Below are positions 33,354 through 35,341 of a DNA stretch of 35,341 bases, in pieces. Below the pieces are notes generated by a model. It saw only the letters and a list, made by a program, of their open reading frames with translations, searched no databases and was not told the DNA's origin. This DNA comes from Lachnospiraceae bacterium. Its GTDB lineage: Bacteria; Bacillota; Clostridia; Lachnospirales; Lachnospiraceae. The DNA lies in NCBI GenBank assembly GCA_029068555.1, contig JAIECJ010000015.1:1-35341 (forward strand), written 5' to 3'. Position 1 is the stretch's first letter. Every line of letters starts with the position of its first letter. Both the position numbers and the translations under genes were made by a program.

Positions 33354-34568
33354 TCAGTTTATATGATATTTTTTATAAGACATCCTTATATTAATATATA
33401 ATATCGCCACATATAATGCCGTCAAAATAAAGACAACAATAAAATAGGGCACTGCTGTATTTCCTATGAACATATAAATGTCAACCAGATAATCGCGTTC
33501 AAAATTCATTGGACTAAGAAATCCACCTATGCTATACATATTTGTTGTGCGTGTAAGCATTGCTACTGTTACAGCAGAAAGAATGGCTGCCAGTTTCATG
33601 TTTTTTGTCTTTATAGAAAACAGCATAACAACATTCCCAACAACAAGAGCCCCAAGCAGACCGCCAACAAACATAATGAGTAGCCCCGTTCCGAATGTCA
33701 TATTATATAGACATGTAAACCACATCATTTGAGCCGACACATTCCAGCCGTCCAAAGTACCGATCAGTCCATTTACAACCAACTGCGTACCAAGATAGAT
33801 CAAATATACACTTGCTATAAACAAATTTCCGGCAATCCATCGTGCATTCAAATTCTTTTTTCTTCCATATTGGGAAGAAAGGGTAAGTTCCGTGATTCCG
33901 CCAGCATTATCTTTTGCAAATAAGCCTGCCAAACCGAATACCAGTACAAAAAACACTAAGCTATAATCCATAATATACCATGATCTGAGATTAGCTAGTC
34001 CTTGATAATATCCCGTAGAAAAAGGTGTTTTTAAATTGTCTACCTTCTTATTAAGGACAAGCAGCTGTTCATCTGTATACATATTCGTATACAGATTGTC
34101 ATCTTCTAAATGTTCTTTTACCATTTCCTTATAAGTTGTGTAAAACATTTCCTCCGATTCAAGGAAATCGTAATCCAAACCGACCTTATTATTTCCATTT
34201 GACATATATGGTCCATAATAAGCGTAGTTGATAAAATAATTAGGAACCATATACTTTGTCATGCCACCTGTTCCTAAAAACCCTTTATGCTCTACCATAT
34301 ATGCTTTGTCAAAACTGCTATTATAACTTATTATTAGGTTCTGTATATACTCCCCGTCCATAACTCCTTCAAGTTCTTTAGATGCTTCCCTCAATGCCCT
34401 GTAAGATGCCAAACCCTCCACAATTTCTCCCCGGCTGTCTATTGACCGATACTGAAGGTTCAGGTATATGAGCAGATGTAGTACCACCACAACACACATG
34501 GAAATGACCGCCACGCCAGCTATTTTATTCCATAGCTTTCGATATTCCATCCATATTTGTTTTTTCAT
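33354..34568 (-). CDS. ABC-2-type membrane permease, subunit 1
   Basis: A 404-residue membrane protein with the same ABC-2 layout: a first helix (IAGVAVISMCVVVVLHLLIY), a long external loop (~50-205), then five or six helices (SLVFFVLVFGLAGLFAKD, LLIMFVGGLLGALVVGNVVM, PYFIVVFILTALYVAILYI). The segment AKDNAGGITELTLSSQYGRK resembles RDPAVQMEELVRSSRYGKRQ in its partner, the conserved cytoplasmic coupling region of this permease type. ATG 34568 has AGGAG 7 nt upstream. Substrate unknown; the adjacent peptidase and lipoproteins suggest peptide export or self-protection. Confidence 0.85.
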   Translation of the reverse strand: MKKQIWMEYRKLWNKIAGVAVISMCVVVVLHLLIYLNLQYRSIDSRGEIVEGLASYRALREASKELEGVMDGEYIQNLIISYNSSFDKAYMVEHKGFLGTGGMTKYMVPNYFINYAYYGPYMSNGNNKVGLDYDFLESEEMFYTTYKEMVKEHLEDDNLYTNMYTDEQLLVLNKKVDNLKTPFSTGYYQGLANLRSWYIMDYSLVFFVLVFGLAGLFAKDNAGGITELTLSSQYGRKKNLNARWIAGNLFIASVYLIYLGTQLVVNGLIGTLDGWNVSAQMMWFTCLYNMTFGTGLLIMFVGGLLGALVVGNVVMLFSIKTKNMKLAAILSAVTVAMLTRTTNMYSIGGFLSPMNFERDYLVDIYMFIGNTAVPYFIVVFILTALYVAILYINIRMSYKKYHIN

Positions 34569-34586
34569 TTTATCGCTCCTATCACA

Positions 34587-35261
34587 CTATTCCGTTTTGT
34601 AGCTGCTACCATGATGCAGCACTTTCCAATCAGAGCCTTTTTTTTCCCTGACAAGAATCAGATACTGCCAGTTTCCATTGTCGTTATATTCACAGAGAAA
34701 TATATTATCCGCATCATATCCGTTCGCCACTCCTTTATCTTCATCTTCATAGATAGCTGTCATTCTTGGATCGATGCATGCCCATACATCTCCATCCAAA
34801 TTCAGCGTACCTTTAATATAATCGTCTGCCACTTTAAACGCCTCATTCAATTCTCGGGAGTCAAATCTGGATGTGTAGCTACTGCCATCACCAACATTAT
34901 AATTATAATTCTCCTCATTCGGAAGTTGCACCATCGTATAATTTCCAAGAGAAGAAGTTCCTTTCTCTCGCTCAGCTCGATAAGCAGCCAGTTCCTTCTC
35001 GATATCATCTGTGGTCTCTACAGACTGGGACTGCCCATTTTCTTCTATCTGCTCGTCCTCAATATTTGTCTGACTTTCCTGTTCGTCCTCAATATTTGCC
35101 TGGCTTTCGCGCTCTCCTGCATTCAGTTCAGCATCTTCCATATCTATAGAAATAATGCTGTTTAATTCCGCATCTGCATTATTGTCATTTGAACCACATC
35201 CTGCCATAAACGCCAAAACAAGCATTCCTGCTACCATTAACTTTATCTGATTTTTTTTCAT
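34587..35261 (-). CDS. Lipoprotein with acidic repeat linker
   Basis: A 224-residue lipoprotein. The signal peptide MKKNQIKLMVAGMLVLAFMAGC (lipobox FMAGC) is followed by an acidic Asn/Glu-rich linker containing the duplicated QANIEDEQESQTNIEDEQ-like unit. A folded C-terminal domain (~100-224) has YTSRFDSRELNEAFKVADDY, DPRMTAIYEDEDKGVANGYD and the ending WKVLHHGSSYKTE. ATG 35261 was chosen for its AGGAG site and signal peptide; the frame is open to 35297. It precedes the ABC-2 permease by 18 nt, so it is in the same operon. It may be an accessory or immunity lipoprotein; no family recognised. Confidence 0.8.
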   Translation of the reverse strand: MKKNQIKLMVAGMLVLAFMAGCGSNDNNADAELNSIISIDMEDAELNAGERESQANIEDEQESQTNIEDEQIEENGQSQSVETTDDIEKELAAYRAEREKGTSSLGNYTMVQLPNEENYNYNVGDGSSYTSRFDSRELNEAFKVADDYIKGTLNLDGDVWACIDPRMTAIYEDEDKGVANGYDADNIFLCEYNDNGNWQYLILVREKKGSDWKVLHHGSSYKTE

Positions 35262-35341
35262 ATCATTCCACTCCTCGTATAATAAGTTTGTAAGCAAGAA
35301 AAACAGCTTACAGACTTATTCTTTTTTGATTAGACAGAAGG
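35262..35341 (-). promoter_or_regulatory. Upstream region of the lipoprotein gene, window edge
   Basis: Eighty bases with the lipoprotein ribosome site (AGGAG) and CTTATT/AATAAG motifs. CTGTAAGCTG-like inverted elements appear around 35290-35315 (GTAAGC with GCTTAC). The promoter may lie here or further right beyond the window; an ABC ATPase gene would be expected just outside if the cassette is complete. Confidence 0.3.

Noticed and set aside
34557-35165. 202-codon plus-strand frame
   Set aside because: It lies antisense to the lipoprotein gene, which has a signal peptide and a ribosome site; composition is that of a complementary-strand shadow.

Overview
The window looks like a chromosomal segment of a gut Lachnospiraceae-type Firmicute (Blautia, Dorea or Ruminococcus gnavus-like). 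The grounds are strong AGGAGG ribosome sites, a galacto-N-biose/lacto-N-biose operon of the gut-Clostridia kind, spore-germination-type enzymes, clusters of large serine recombinases and an Agr-type peptide locus. No rRNA, tRNA or CRISPR array was seen.

Positions 1-8545 hold a host-glycan (mucin or milk-type disaccharide) uptake and phosphorolysis locus. A divergent AraC regulator is followed by a lipoprotein sugar-binding protein, a terminator-like hairpin, two CUT1 permeases, a 54-residue membrane protein, a GH112 galacto-N-biose/lacto-N-biose phosphorylase and an N-acetylhexosamine 1-kinase coupled to it by an ATGA overlap. No ABC ATPase is present. Positions 8548-11129, on the minus strand, hold a LysM-GH18 cortex-lytic-type enzyme preceded by a Csp-like subtilase. 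The subtilase lacks its N-terminus, and with it the catalytic Asp.

The subtilase break abuts a mobile segment (about 11.1-16.6 kb) with three tandem large serine recombinases and a small accessory gene. From 16.7 to 21.7 kb lies a graveyard: an XRE-GyrI regulator and a beta-propeller-like lipoprotein stand among remnants of BlaI, ArsC-like, DUF6076-like and relaxase-like genes. Two copies of a 165-208 bp miniature inverted-repeat element lie here and a third fragment lies at position 1. The ends of this element match a palindrome at the 3' end of the middle recombinase gene.

From 22 kb to the end every gene is on the minus strand. It holds an Agr-like module (XRE regulator, LytTR response regulator, 434-residue GHKL sensor, and a 47-residue AgrD-like precursor with predicted ring CMYIY), but no AgrB. 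An N-terminally truncated second GHKL kinase and a frameshifted membrane protein follow. Upstream of the Agr module lie a secreted amidase-domain protein, a frameshifted lipoprotein/solute-binding-like gene, a C39-type cysteine peptidase, two ABC-2-type permeases and a lipoprotein. This looks like a peptide-signalling region next to an export or cell-envelope cassette, partly decayed and with its ATPase outside the window or lost.
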